From positions 248,001-312,000 of the forward strand of contig NZ_VORS01000004.1 in assembly GCF_007997075.1 (NCBI RefSeq): a stretch of 64,000 nt of DNA, written 5' to 3'. This document shows, in pieces, positions 8,217 through 17,073 of the stretch (position 1 is the stretch's first letter; each line of letters opens with the position of its first letter). Under the pieces are notes generated by a model. That model was not told the DNA's origin. It searched no databases and worked only from the letters and a program-made list of their open reading frames with translations. The DNA is from Polaribacter sp. IC073. GTDB lineage: Bacteria; Bacteroidota; Bacteroidia; Flavobacteriales; Flavobacteriaceae. Both the position numbers and the translations under genes were made by a program.

Positions 8217-9401
8217 TTATTCTTTTAGCACTTGATTGATACTTTTAAGTATAATCTTACAACCTTTTACAAGTTCTTCGTCAGAAATAGTAAGTGGCGG
8301 AGTTAGTCTCATTGCGCGCCCTTCAAACAGTAAAAAGAAAAGAATTAATCCGTTTTCTAAACACTTCAAAATAATTTGAGTTGCTAGTTCTGGTGTCTCA
8401 ACAATCGGAGCCAACATCAATCCTTTTCCTCTAATTTCTTTTATGGCAGTATGTTGTAGGTGTATTCTAATAATTTGTTCTTTGCGTAAACTTTCTGCAA
8501 GTAAATTCTCTCTTAAGATTTCTGTTACGGTAGCATAAGCAGCAGCAGCAATAACAGGGTGGCCTGCAAATGTAGAAATATGACCTAATTTAGGATTGTC
8601 TTTTAACAATCCCATCATTTCAGAAGAAGAAATAAAAGCGCCTATTGGCATTCCACCACCCAAACCTTTTCCGGTGATAATGATATCTGGAACGACATTG
8701 TAATTTTCAAATCCCCAAAAGGTACCTGTTCTCCCAATTCCTGATTGAATTTCATCTAAAATTAAAAGGGCACCAACTTTTTCACACTTCTTTTTTACTT
8801 TTGTTAGATAGCCATTTTTAGGTTCTATAAAACCAGCGCCACCTTGAATAGTTTCTAGAATTACAGCAGCCGTTTTGGTGGTAATCTGTTCTAAATCTGC
8901 TTCATTATTAAAGGTGATAAATTTTGTACCCGGAATTAATGGTCTAAATGCTTGGTTCTGTCTTTCTACACCAGAAACACTCATTGCGCCCATAGTATTC
9001 CCGTGATACGAGTGTTTTGCAGCTATAATTCCAGATCTACCTGTAACTCTTTTTGCTAATTTTAAAGCACCTTCAGTAGCTTCTGTTCCTGAATTTGTAA
9101 TGTAAACTGACTTTAGATTTTCTGGGGAATTTTGTGCCAAAAGCCTGCATAAATCCACTTGAGGTTTTTGAATAAACTCACCATAAACCATTACGTGTGC
9201 ATAAGAATCTAACTGATTTTTAATTGCTTCTGTAACTTTTGGATGATTGTGACCTAAACTATTGGCTGAAACACCCGCAACAAAGTCTAAATATTCTTTG
9301 TTAGAAGTATCATAAATATAACTTCCTTTTGCACGTGAAACTTCTATAGCAAGTGGGTGAGGAGAGGTCTGTGCTTGGTATTTAAAGAAATCATCTTTCA
9401 T
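8217..9401 (-). CDS. Class III PLP-dependent aminotransferase
   Basis: A 394-residue class III (ornithine/acetylornithine-type) aminotransferase. Visible family motifs are NSGTEATEGALKLAK (103-117), HSYHGNT, LDEIQSGIGRTG (D216 contacts the PLP ring nitrogen) and the PLP lysine K245 in ITGKGLGGG. The exact amino donor cannot be read from the sequence; such Flavobacteriia proteins are usually labelled aspartate aminotransferase family. The start codon abuts the stop codon of the upstream OstA-like gene with no gap, so the two are surely cotranscribed. A metabolic link between them is not evident. Confidence 0.88.
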   Translation of the reverse strand: MKDDFFKYQAQTSPHPLAIEVSRAKGSYIYDTSNKEYLDFVAGVSANSLGHNHPKVTEAIKNQLDSYAHVMVYGEFIQKPQVDLCRLLAQNSPENLKSVYITNSGTEATEGALKLAKRVTGRSGIIAAKHSYHGNTMGAMSVSGVERQNQAFRPLIPGTKFITFNNEADLEQITTKTAAVILETIQGGAGFIEPKNGYLTKVKKKCEKVGALLILDEIQSGIGRTGTFWGFENYNVVPDIIITGKGLGGGMPIGAFISSSEMMGLLKDNPKLGHISTFAGHPVIAAAAYATVTEILRENLLAESLRKEQIIRIHLQHTAIKEIRGKGLMLAPIVETPELATQIILKCLENGLILFFLLFEGRAMRLTPPLTISDEELVKGCKIILKSINQVLKE

Positions 9402-11012
9402 CTATTTATTCTTAGTGGTAATTTCTTTTTTACTTTTTTTAGGATCGATAATAAGTAAAGGTTTTATAACGTCCTTATCGCTTTTAATAGGGGTTTTTTC
9501 GTCTTTATCTTTTTTGAAAATATCTTCTTGCGTTTTAGGTTGTTCGTTTTCTCGCCAAATAAAACCTTGTAATTTTTTATCTTCTTCAGGAAATTTTGAA
9601 GGAGGATATGTCTTTCCTTCCGAAGTTTTTAAATATTTTATTGTTTCTATTTGTCCTTTTTCAAGGGTGAATTCTATATTGCTAGAAATTTCTTTTGTAA
9701 TGGTTTCTATAATATTTGTTTCCTCATTTCTATTGTAATACACTGACTCTGCATTCCCTTTTACTAAAAGTAAGTGAAGCTTGTTTTCTTTAAATTTACC
9801 AAACATGTTCCTTCCTTTTATTTGGTTGAATTCGTTTACAGACAAAGAATCTTTAGAAACTATAAAAGCATTATTTAAGACTTTTAAAGAATCTAATTTT
9901 TCTGTTGCTACGTTAGAAATTAAATGGATCGTATCGCCAGTAATCTGGTTTCCGTCTGACCATAACACCGGATCTCTAAACATTTTTGTGATTCCGCTTT
10001 GTTGGTCTGTATGTATCGAATCGCATTTCCCTTGTAAATCAGATTTAAATATTTTTACATTGTGATACGTTCTTACAATTCTTTTTTCTGGAATTCCGGT
10101 AACTAACAAGGTATCGCCATGAATAAAGGTTGAGTCTTTGTCTACAATTGAAATTGCAACCGCTTTTTTAATGATAAAAAGGGAATCCTTTTCTTCAAAT
10201 ATTTCTGCATAATTCCCTCTTGTTACAAAGTTTTTTACGGTGTCTATTACTTGAATATTGTTGGTTGCAGAGGCAAAACCTTTTCTTTTATCATAATACA
10301 AACTATCACCTTCTACTGTTCTTTCTTTTAAATATAATTTTGCGTTTTTTACAAAATAAGAAATATCTGTTTTTGTATTATAAAAACCACGCTCACAATA
10401 AATTCTATTTTCGTTTTGTGTATTTGTAATGGTCGAAGGACCATATAAATACGCGATACCAGAATTTGTATAATAATCTAAATGATTAGAAACTAAGTTG
10501 TGCTCTGGGTTAACAACAGTAACTTTGGTGGTTGCTGTAAATTTTTTTGTTTCTAAATAGTAATTACCATTTTTGCTATTTAAGGTATTTGTTTGGTCTT
10601 TTATAGTTGCAAAACTTTGGTAATATAATTTCTGATTCAATCTGTCGAACTGCAAAGTATCTGTAGTTAAGGTCATTTCTGGGTCTTTTAAAACCACATT
10701 TCCCCATGACAATGCTTGTTTAGCATTCGCATCATAATCTAAATAATCGCTTGTTTGTGTAATCGTATCTCCTTGTTTGATCATTACATTTTGTAAAGCT
10801 TTAAAAAAGTTTTGTTTTTGGTAATACAAAGCTTGTTTACAGGTAAGCACCGCACCTTCATGCATCATTTTAACGTTTCCAAGTAAGATGGTTGCGCCAG
10901 GATATTTCTCTTCATCAACATATTGTTGTTCAGAAGAATAAATCATTTTTTTAGATTGAGAAAAACCTAAAATAGAAAATAAAAGAAAAGAGAATACTAA
11001 TATTTTTTTCAA
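9402..11012 (-). CDS. OstA/LptA-like lipopolysaccharide transport protein
   Basis: A 536-residue protein with a signal peptide (cleavage near residue 18, after LGFSQ) followed by repeated beta-strand segments typical of the OstA/LptA beta-jellyroll (for example ATILLGNVKMMHEGAVLTCKQA near residue 40). This family forms the periplasmic bridge that carries LPS from the inner to the outer membrane. The C-terminal 60 residues are charged and rich in K, D and E. Homologues in Flavobacteriia are usually called OstA-like protein and are longer than proteobacterial LptA. It is first in a two-gene unit with the aminotransferase. Confidence 0.83.
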   Translation of the reverse strand: MKKILVFSFLLFSILGFSQSKKMIYSSEQQYVDEEKYPGATILLGNVKMMHEGAVLTCKQALYYQKQNFFKALQNVMIKQGDTITQTSDYLDYDANAKQALSWGNVVLKDPEMTLTTDTLQFDRLNQKLYYQSFATIKDQTNTLNSKNGNYYLETKKFTATTKVTVVNPEHNLVSNHLDYYTNSGIAYLYGPSTITNTQNENRIYCERGFYNTKTDISYFVKNAKLYLKERTVEGDSLYYDKRKGFASATNNIQVIDTVKNFVTRGNYAEIFEEKDSLFIIKKAVAISIVDKDSTFIHGDTLLVTGIPEKRIVRTYHNVKIFKSDLQGKCDSIHTDQQSGITKMFRDPVLWSDGNQITGDTIHLISNVATEKLDSLKVLNNAFIVSKDSLSVNEFNQIKGRNMFGKFKENKLHLLLVKGNAESVYYNRNEETNIIETITKEISSNIEFTLEKGQIETIKYLKTSEGKTYPPSKFPEEDKKLQGFIWRENEQPKTQEDIFKKDKDEKTPIKSDKDVIKPLLIIDPKKSKKEITTKNK

Positions 11013-11137
11013 AAGATGCTGTTTTGCACAAAAATACTGAAAAGATTATAGTTGATTACTAAAGAAAAGTGAAATTTAACGGAATCCTTATTCATTTATA
11101 AGGTGCTATTTTTCGCTTCTATGAACAGAATATCTCG

Positions 11138-11145
11138 TAATTTTG
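11138..11145 (+). promoter_or_regulatory. -7 element ahead of the PLP decarboxylase
   Basis: TAATTTTG matches TAnnTTTG and ends 15 bases before the chosen ATG at 11161, giving a leader of about ten bases. It also argues against the TTG codon at 11143, which lies inside this element, being the start. Confidence 0.5.
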
Positions 11146-11160
11146 CAAAAAATAAAAATA

Positions 11161-12597
11161 ATGAATTCCTTTTTTGATTTATCGGTAGAAGAAATGAAAT
11201 CGTATGGTTACAAGATTGTAGATTTAATTGTAAGCCATTATGATGAAGTAGAAAATAAAAAACCAGTTTCTAGTGCAACTAGACTAGAAATGGATGCTGT
11301 TTTCTTACAGGAAGCTCCAGAAAAAGGAATGGACGCAGACAAAGTTTTAGACTTTGTTATGGAAAACGTAATGCCAAATAGTAATATTTCTAGTCACCCA
11401 AAAGCCTTTTCTTTTGTTCCTGGACCAAGTAATTTTATTAGTACCATGGCAGATTCTTTAGCAACCGGATTCAATATTTTTTCTGGTGGATGGATTGTTT
11501 CTCCCGCTGCAGCAGAATTAGAAATTGTAACACTAAATTGGTTGTTAAAAATGTTTGATTTTCCGGTTGCAAAAGGTGGTGGAATTTTTACAAGTGGTGG
11601 TTCTATGGCGAATTTAACAGCCTTGGTAACTGCAAGAAAAGTAAAATGTGGAGACGATTTTTCTGATGCTGTTATTTATTTGTCAGACCAAGCACATTCA
11701 TCAAACATAAAAGCAATACGAGTTTTAGGTTTTAAAAAAGAGCAAGTAAAAATAATACCAACAGACATAGAGTTTAAATTTAGTATTAATAAACTGAAGA
11801 ATGAAATTGCAAAAGACAAGTTAGAAGGAAAAAAACCTTTTTGCATTATTGCTTCTGCAGGTACTACAAATACAGGTACTGTAGATCCTTTAGATACATT
11901 AGCAGATATTTGTGAGAAAGAAAATCTTTGGTTTCATATTGATGGTGCTTATGGTGGCGCAGCAATTTTATCAAAAAAAGGTAGTAAAATTTTAAGAGGA
12001 ATAGAACGTGCAGATTCTTTAACTGTAGATCCTCATAAATGGTTTTTTCAACCGTACGAAATTGGCTGTTTGTTAGTGAAAGATGCTTCTTGGTTAAGCA
12101 ATACGTTTAGTGAAAAACCAGAATATTTAAGAGATATTGAAGGCAACGAATCGGAAATTAATTTTTATGATTACGGTATTCAATTAACTAGAAGATTTAG
12201 GGCTTTAAAGTTTTACATGTCTATAAAAACATACGGATTAGAAACCTTTAAAAAAGCCATTACCTATAATATTGATTTAGCAGACCAAACGGAAGATTTA
12301 TTAAGAGCAAGTAAAAACTGGGAAATAGTTTCACCTGCAACCTTGGCTATTATTAATTTTAGATACAACCCTTTAGGTTTAAATTTAACTGAAAAAGAAA
12401 TAGATACCCTTAATCAAGAAATTTCAGCTAGAGTTGTTGCTTCTAAAGAAGCACTTTTGGTAACTACAGTTTTACAGAACCAGATTGTTATTAGAATGTG
12501 TTTAATAAATCCTAAAACTACTTTAGACCATATTAAAGACACCTTAAATCAATGTGATGCATTTGCTATTGAAGTACTTTCTGAGTGGAAAAAATAG
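11161..12597 (+). CDS. Group II pyridoxal-dependent amino acid decarboxylase
   Basis: A 478-residue enzyme of the aromatic-amino-acid/diaminobutyrate decarboxylase superfamily. PLP contacts are visible: TSGGSMANLTAL (144-155), H179 in DQAHSS, D261 in HIDGAYGGAA and the Schiff-base lysine K293 in VDPHKWFFQP. The last motif is closest to aromatic-L-amino-acid decarboxylases, but the substrate cannot be fixed by eye. The ATG at 11161 is preferred over a TTG six codons upstream, which falls within the promoter. The 3' end overlaps the convergent membrane protein gene by 32 bases. Confidence 0.87.
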   Translation: MNSFFDLSVEEMKSYGYKIVDLIVSHYDEVENKKPVSSATRLEMDAVFLQEAPEKGMDADKVLDFVMENVMPNSNISSHPKAFSFVPGPSNFISTMADSLATGFNIFSGGWIVSPAAAELEIVTLNWLLKMFDFPVAKGGGIFTSGGSMANLTALVTARKVKCGDDFSDAVIYLSDQAHSSNIKAIRVLGFKKEQVKIIPTDIEFKFSINKLKNEIAKDKLEGKKPFCIIASAGTTNTGTVDPLDTLADICEKENLWFHIDGAYGGAAILSKKGSKILRGIERADSLTVDPHKWFFQPYEIGCLLVKDASWLSNTFSEKPEYLRDIEGNESEINFYDYGIQLTRRFRALKFYMSIKTYGLETFKKAITYNIDLADQTEDLLRASKNWEIVSPATLAIINFRYNPLGLNLTEKEIDTLNQEISARVVASKEALLVTTVLQNQIVIRMCLINPKTTLDHIKDTLNQCDAFAIEVLSEWKK

Positions 12598-13786
12598 CGT
12601 TACAATTCTGAAGAAAAATTCCTACAAGTGCTATCGGAATTAAGGCACTTATCAACACTAAAAATTGGTAATAATTATCGAATATAGATAGTTGTTGCCA
12701 ATTGCAAAATCCTTTATAAAAGATTAAAAATTCTGAAGTAATAAAACCAAACAGATAGATTCTTACCCAAAACTTAGGGAGTTTTAGTATTTTAAAATAC
12801 TGTAAGAAAACAAATAAAGCCAAACTTACCAATCCTAAAAAAGTAAGGTGCAAATAACCAATGACAAAATCTATAATTTGCGATATCAATTCTGCAAAAT
12901 AAGGAATTGAACTAATAAATTGCAATACTATTTTAAAGATAAAAAGTAAGTACACAAACTTTAGTAACTGAAACAAAAAAGGAGTTAGTTTTTGTGATAT
13001 ATCCGTTTTAATATTATTAATTATCTGATGAAACTTTATCAAAGCAAGTACCTGTAAGAGACTTCCAATAACTGCTAAAAGATAAATAAATATTGATGGT
13101 TTTATCCATAGAAAAGATAAGAATAGAGTAAGAATACAGCTAAAAATCATCCATCTATAAAAAGTAATAATTCTTTTATTATCAACATGAATTTTATTTT
13201 TCTCTAAAAAGAAGAAAAATAATCCTAGTAAACAGAAAATAAACCAACCATTGTATTGAAAATGTAAATACAAATAAATAGCATTTTTATACCAATGAGA
13301 AGTGTTTCCAAGTGTATTCATAATAATTCCTATAGCCCAAGGACCAATGCTAGAAAAGACCATAAATAGGAGCGAAGTGTTTATAAACTTATAAGCATAA
13401 CTTGTTTTACTACAACAGGTGTTTTTTCTAAAAAGTGCATAAAACCAATAAGTACAGACTAGAAAAAGACTAGAAAAAATTATAGAAAATAAAGCATAAC
13501 CCGTTATCGGAAAACTAACCAACATTCCTATAATTGTAATTTGAGTGCACCAGAAAACGAGCGCATGTTTTTTTGCAGCCTCTTTCCTAATAAAAAGATG
13601 AAATATTAAAGAAGTTAGCGAAACATAGACCCAACCTAATAAAGCAATGTGCGAGTGTGTATGTACAATATAGTTGTACGTAGCTGTTATTTCTGTAACA
13701 GGAAAAAGGCGCAGTATAATTCCTAAGCTAGCAGCTATTAAAAAATAAAATAGACTGATAAGAACTTGTTTTTTTATAGCTATCAT
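12566..13786 (-). CDS. Polytopic membrane protein with an HTHSH motif, heme-copper oxidase/NnrS-like
   Basis: A 406-residue integral membrane protein with about 11-12 hydrophobic segments. Residues 38-50 contain YIVHTHSHIALLGW, a His-rich helix reminiscent of heme-binding helices in NnrS and heme-copper oxidase subunit I relatives. No CuB tyrosine or complete six-His set could be assigned, so enzymatic activity is doubtful. It is divergent from nirK across 319 bases that hold two FNR-type palindromes, which suggests a role in nitrite or NO metabolism. Its 3' end overlaps the decarboxylase gene tail-to-tail by 32 bases. Confidence 0.6.
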   Translation of the reverse strand: MIAIKKQVLISLFYFLIAASLGIILRLFPVTEITATYNYIVHTHSHIALLGWVYVSLTSLIFHLFIRKEAAKKHALVFWCTQITIIGMLVSFPITGYALFSIIFSSLFLVCTYWFYALFRKNTCCSKTSYAYKFINTSLLFMVFSSIGPWAIGIIMNTLGNTSHWYKNAIYLYLHFQYNGWFIFCLLGLFFFFLEKNKIHVDNKRIITFYRWMIFSCILTLFLSFLWIKPSIFIYLLAVIGSLLQVLALIKFHQIINNIKTDISQKLTPFLFQLLKFVYLLFIFKIVLQFISSIPYFAELISQIIDFVIGYLHLTFLGLVSLALFVFLQYFKILKLPKFWVRIYLFGFITSEFLIFYKGFCNWQQLSIFDNYYQFLVLISALIPIALVGIFLQNCNAIFSTQKVLQ

Positions 13787-13858
13787 TTAAAATTACTGTT
13801 ATTTTTTTTTGTAAAATTACTATCTTTTATTTCAAAATGATAACATCTTGTTTTATTT

Positions 13859-13872
13859 TTTGAGGTATCAAA
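13859..13872. promoter_or_regulatory. CRP/FNR-type palindrome TTTGA-N4-TCAAA
   Basis: TTTGAGGTATCAAA is a perfect 5-4-5 dyad close to the FNR consensus (TTGAT-N4-ATCAA). It lies in the nirK/membrane-protein divergent region, 72 bases upstream of the membrane-protein start. A weak -7 (TCATTTTG on the minus strand, 13840-13833) lies 32.5 bases from its centre, which is not the usual class II spacing. Confidence 0.4.
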
Positions 13873-13997
13873 CTCTCTATAATGCGATTAATTTTAGGCT
13901 TATTTTCACTTAAAGGAATTGTTATTAAACTCATCAATCATTCTTTTAGACTTTTATTTTTTGTATCAGAAATATAAAGATAAAAATATCCTTAGTT

Positions 13998-14041
13998 ATG
14001 ACAAATGTCATGTATTTTTTTTAGAAACTATCATAAATTTG
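13998..14041 (+). promoter_or_regulatory. nirK promoter: FNR-type palindrome plus TAAATTTG -7 element
   Basis: ATGACAAATGTCAT (13998-14011) is a perfect 5-4-5 dyad. TAAATTTG (14034-14041) is a perfect TAnnTTTG element. The dyad centre is 36.5 bases from the G of the -7 element; with a start five bases further on, it sits at -41.5, the classical class II activator position of CRP/FNR proteins. The nirK ATG follows 65 bases after the -7 element. The rest of the 13787-14105 gap is AT-rich and holds only the second dyad at 13859-13872. Confidence 0.65.
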
Positions 14042-14105
14042 CTGCAATAAAAGACAATAACATCTTTTATTAAAAAAGAACGATTAACTAAAAAAAACTA
14101 AAAAA

Positions 14106-15560
14106 ATGAAACTTTTAAAAACAGTGTGTTTACTCTTTATTACAAGCTTGCTGCTTACAAGTTGTAAAAGCGAAGAAAAGAAAGAATTAGCAATTGTAGA
14201 TACTTCAAAAATTTATATTAAAGGAACGATGGAGGCAGAATTAACCGCGCCACCTTTTGTGCCAGCTCCTGTAGGAAATAGAAGTGCAAAAAGATTGCTA
14301 GTCAATATGGAAATTATTGAGAAAGAAGGAATCATGACAGATGGTGTTACGTACATGTATTGGACGTTTGGTGGTTCTGTTCCTGGTAGTTTTATAAGAA
14401 CTAGAGTAGGAGATTTGGTAGAGTTTACATTGTCTAATCACCCAGACAATAAATTACCACACAATATAGATTTACATGCTGTGACAGGTCCTGGTGGTGG
14501 TGCAGAATCTTCTTTTGTGGCTCCAGGGCATGAAAAAACGTTTTCTTTTAAAACATTAAACCCTGGTTTGTACGTATATCATTGCGCAACAGCACCGGTA
14601 GGAATGCATATTGCAAACGGAATGTATGGTTTAATTTTAGTTGAACCAGAAGGAGGTTTACCTCCAGTAGACAAAGAATATTACATTATGCAAGGAGATT
14701 TCTATACAAAAGGAGCTACTGGCGAAAAAGGGCTGCAACCTTTTGACATGACAAAAGCGGTAAAGGAAGATGCAGATTATGTTGTTTTTAACGGTAAAGT
14801 TGGTGCCTTAACAGGTGATAATGCAATTACTGCTAATGTAGGTGAAACGGTTCGTTTATTTGTTGGTAATGGTGGTCCTAATTTAACTTCTTCTTTTCAT
14901 GTTATTGGAGAAATTTTCGATAATGTGCATATAGAAGGCGGTTCTAATATTAATACAAATGTGCAAACAACATCTATTCCTGCTGGTGGTGCAACAATTG
15001 TAGATTTTAAAGTAGAAGTTCCTGGAACATTTATTTTAGTAGATCACGCAATTTTTAGAGCATTTAATAAAGGTGCTTTAGGGATGTTAAAAGTAACAGG
15101 TGAAGAAAAAAAGGATTTGTATTCTGGTATAAAACAAGAAGGAATTTATCATCCAGAAGGAAGTACAATTCAGTCGATGCCAGAACTTGAGGAGCAAAAG
15201 AAAGAAGTTGTTTCTGCGGTAGAAAAACCTTTGGCTCAAAAGATAGCAGATGGTAAACAAGTATATATGAAAACATGTTTTGCTTGTCACCAAGCAGAAG
15301 GACAAGGAATACCCAATGCGTTTCCACCTTTAGCAAAATCAGATTATTTAAATGCTGATGTAAAAAGAGCTATTGATATTGTTTTAAATGGTAAAACAGG
15401 TGAAATTACTGTAAACGGAAAGAAATATAACAGTGTGATGACGAGACAAACTTTAACAGTAGAACAAGTGGCAGATGTTATGACATATGTTTATAATTCT
15501 TGGGGAAATAATAAAACCAATGTTAGTTTAAAGACAGTAAGAGAAGTTAAAAATAAATAA
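14106..15560 (+). CDS. nirK: Copper nitrite reductase (AniA-type) fused to cytochrome c
   Basis: Reduces nitrite to NO. A lipoprotein signal (lipobox LLTSC, C20) places it on a membrane facing the periplasm. Two cupredoxin domains follow. The type 1 copper ligands are H119, C160, H168 and M173; type 2 ligands and the catalytic Asp are in LPHNIDLH (H119-H124, D122) and YHC (H159). The second-domain motifs FHVIGEIFDNVHIEGG and VDHAIFRAFNKGALG match Neisseria AniA, a class II NirK. After a linker (about 350-375), a heme c domain with CFACH (C391, C394, H395) is fused at the C-terminus, giving a built-in electron donor domain. It is first in an operon of nirK, nirV-like, SCO, ric and porin genes. 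Confidence 0.94.
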   Translation: MKLLKTVCLLFITSLLLTSCKSEEKKELAIVDTSKIYIKGTMEAELTAPPFVPAPVGNRSAKRLLVNMEIIEKEGIMTDGVTYMYWTFGGSVPGSFIRTRVGDLVEFTLSNHPDNKLPHNIDLHAVTGPGGGAESSFVAPGHEKTFSFKTLNPGLYVYHCATAPVGMHIANGMYGLILVEPEGGLPPVDKEYYIMQGDFYTKGATGEKGLQPFDMTKAVKEDADYVVFNGKVGALTGDNAITANVGETVRLFVGNGGPNLTSSFHVIGEIFDNVHIEGGSNINTNVQTTSIPAGGATIVDFKVEVPGTFILVDHAIFRAFNKGALGMLKVTGEEKKDLYSGIKQEGIYHPEGSTIQSMPELEEQKKEVVSAVEKPLAQKIADGKQVYMKTCFACHQAEGQGIPNAFPPLAKSDYLNADVKRAIDIVLNGKTGEITVNGKKYNSVMTRQTLTVEQVADVMTYVYNSWGNNKTNVSLKTVREVKNK

Positions 15561-15586
15561 TTCAAGTTCAATTTAATTCAAATTCA

Positions 15587-16360
15587 ATGAAAGCTATTTT
15601 AAGATTGGCAATTTGTGTACTATTTCTAAATTCAATTATAACAAATTGTCAGTCTAAAATGGTACCAATCAAAGGCGGAAATTATATACCTCTGTATGGT
15701 AGAGATTTTGTGAAAGTTTCAATAGATGATTTTTCGATGGATGTGTATCCTGTGACCAACAAAGAATTTTTAGATTTTGTTAAAAAAAATCCGAAATGGC
15801 AACGAAGTAACGCAATTAAATTATTTGTAGATGCAAGTTATTTACGCGATTGGAGATCGGATACAATTTTAAATGCAACTCAAAAATTAAATTCACCGAT
15901 AACAAATGTCTCTTGGTTTGCTGCTAAGAATTACTGTGAAAATCAAGGAAAAAGATTGCCAACAGTAGATGAGTGGGAATATGTTGCAATGGCAAATAAA
16001 ACAATACCAGACGCTAGAAAGTTAAAAGAGTACAATGCTTTTATTTTAAGTTGGTATGAAAAACCAAAAACATTCAATTTAACAATTGGTGCTACTTTTC
16101 AAAATTATTGGAAAGTTTATGATTTACATGGTTTGGTTTGGGAGTGGACATCTGATTTTAATTCTGTTTTAATTACAGGAGAATCTCGAAAAGATGTAGA
16201 TATCGATAGTGATTTATTCTGCGGAAGTGCTGCCGTTAACGCAACAGATTTAATGAATTATGCAGCATTTATGCGCTATGCAATTAGAGGAAGTTTAAAA
16301 GCAAAATACACGATGAAAAACCTTGGTTTTAGATGTGTTAAAGATGATAAAATAAACTAA
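15587..16360 (+). CDS. nirV: NirV-like formylglycine-generating-enzyme family lipoprotein
   Basis: A 257-residue protein with a lipoprotein signal (IITNC, C about 21) and an FGE/SUMF1 fold: MVPIKGGNYIPL, SMDVYPVTNKEFLDFV, NVSWFAAKNYCENQGKRLPTVDEWEYVA and a C-terminal KNLGFRCVKD. In other denitrifiers such a gene, nirV, follows nirK; its function is unproven, although an accessory role is assumed. The active-site Cys pair of true formylglycine-generating enzymes is not evident. It starts 26 bases after nirK and is separated from the SCO gene by one base, supporting a single operon. Confidence 0.8.
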   Translation: MKAILRLAICVLFLNSIITNCQSKMVPIKGGNYIPLYGRDFVKVSIDDFSMDVYPVTNKEFLDFVKKNPKWQRSNAIKLFVDASYLRDWRSDTILNATQKLNSPITNVSWFAAKNYCENQGKRLPTVDEWEYVAMANKTIPDARKLKEYNAFILSWYEKPKTFNLTIGATFQNYWKVYDLHGLVWEWTSDFNSVLITGESRKDVDIDSDLFCGSAAVNATDLMNYAAFMRYAIRGSLKAKYTMKNLGFRCVKDDKIN

Positions 16361-16361
16361 A

Positions 16362-17072
16362 ATGAAACAACTAACATTTATAATATTACTTATAACAGTT
16401 ACTTTATTGGGTGCTTGTGTAGATAAGAAACAGAAAGAGATCGCAGAAATAGGATTTCAATGTCCGATGAAATGTGAAGGAGACAAAGTCTACTCAGAAA
16501 AAGGAATTTGTCCGGTTTGTAAGATGGATTTAAAATCAAATTCAAAAAAAGAGAGAAAGGTGATAAGTGATGAAATCTCTGATGAATCAATCTTTAATTT
16601 AACTTCTACATGGAATACAGAAGAAGGAAAAAGTATCACATTAAAAGAATTAAAAGGAAAAACCATTGTAATGGTAATGATTTATACTACTTGCAAAGCC
16701 GCATGCCCAAGGTTAGCAGCGGATATGAGAAATATTGAAGCTAAAATTCCTGCGGAGTTTAAAACGGATGTTCAATACGTTTTGGTAAGTATAGACCCAA
16801 CAACAGACACACCAAAAAAACTAAAAGAGTTTGCCATTGAAAATTATATGGATGGAGAACAATGGACTTTTTTACAAGGGACAGAAAGTAATGTTAGAGA
16901 ATTTTCTAATATTTTATCAGTAAAATACAAGCAAATATCTCCTTTAGACTTTTCGCATTCAAATATTATAAGTGTTTTTAATCCACAAGGAGAATTGGTG
17001 CATCAGCAAGAAGGTTTAGGTGTAGATAATAAAGAAACAATTACAAAAATTATAGAAACAGTTAAAAAATAA
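16362..17072 (+). CDS. SCO1/SenC copper chaperone with N-terminal metal-binding motif
   Basis: A 236-residue lipoprotein (lipobox LLGAC, C19). Residues 34-56 form a small Cys-rich metal-binding motif (FQCPMKC and GICPVCKMDL), followed by a thioredoxin-fold SCO domain with the copper-binding pair C111/C115 (CKAAC) and the third ligand H199 (DFSHSN). SCO proteins deliver copper or reduce copper-site cysteines in periplasmic enzymes, so the likely client here is NirK. It starts one base after the NirV-like gene and ends one base before the next. Confidence 0.9.
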   Translation: MKQLTFIILLITVTLLGACVDKKQKEIAEIGFQCPMKCEGDKVYSEKGICPVCKMDLKSNSKKERKVISDEISDESIFNLTSTWNTEEGKSITLKELKGKTIVMVMIYTTCKAACPRLAADMRNIEAKIPAEFKTDVQYVLVSIDPTTDTPKKLKEFAIENYMDGEQWTFLQGTESNVREFSNILSVKYKQISPLDFSHSNIISVFNPQGELVHQQEGLGVDNKETITKIIETVKK

Positions 17073-17073
17073 A

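Noticed and set aside
11143..11160. TTG codon as start of the PLP decarboxylase
   Set aside because: It overlaps the TAATTTTG promoter element; the ATG at 11161 gives the expected N-terminus.
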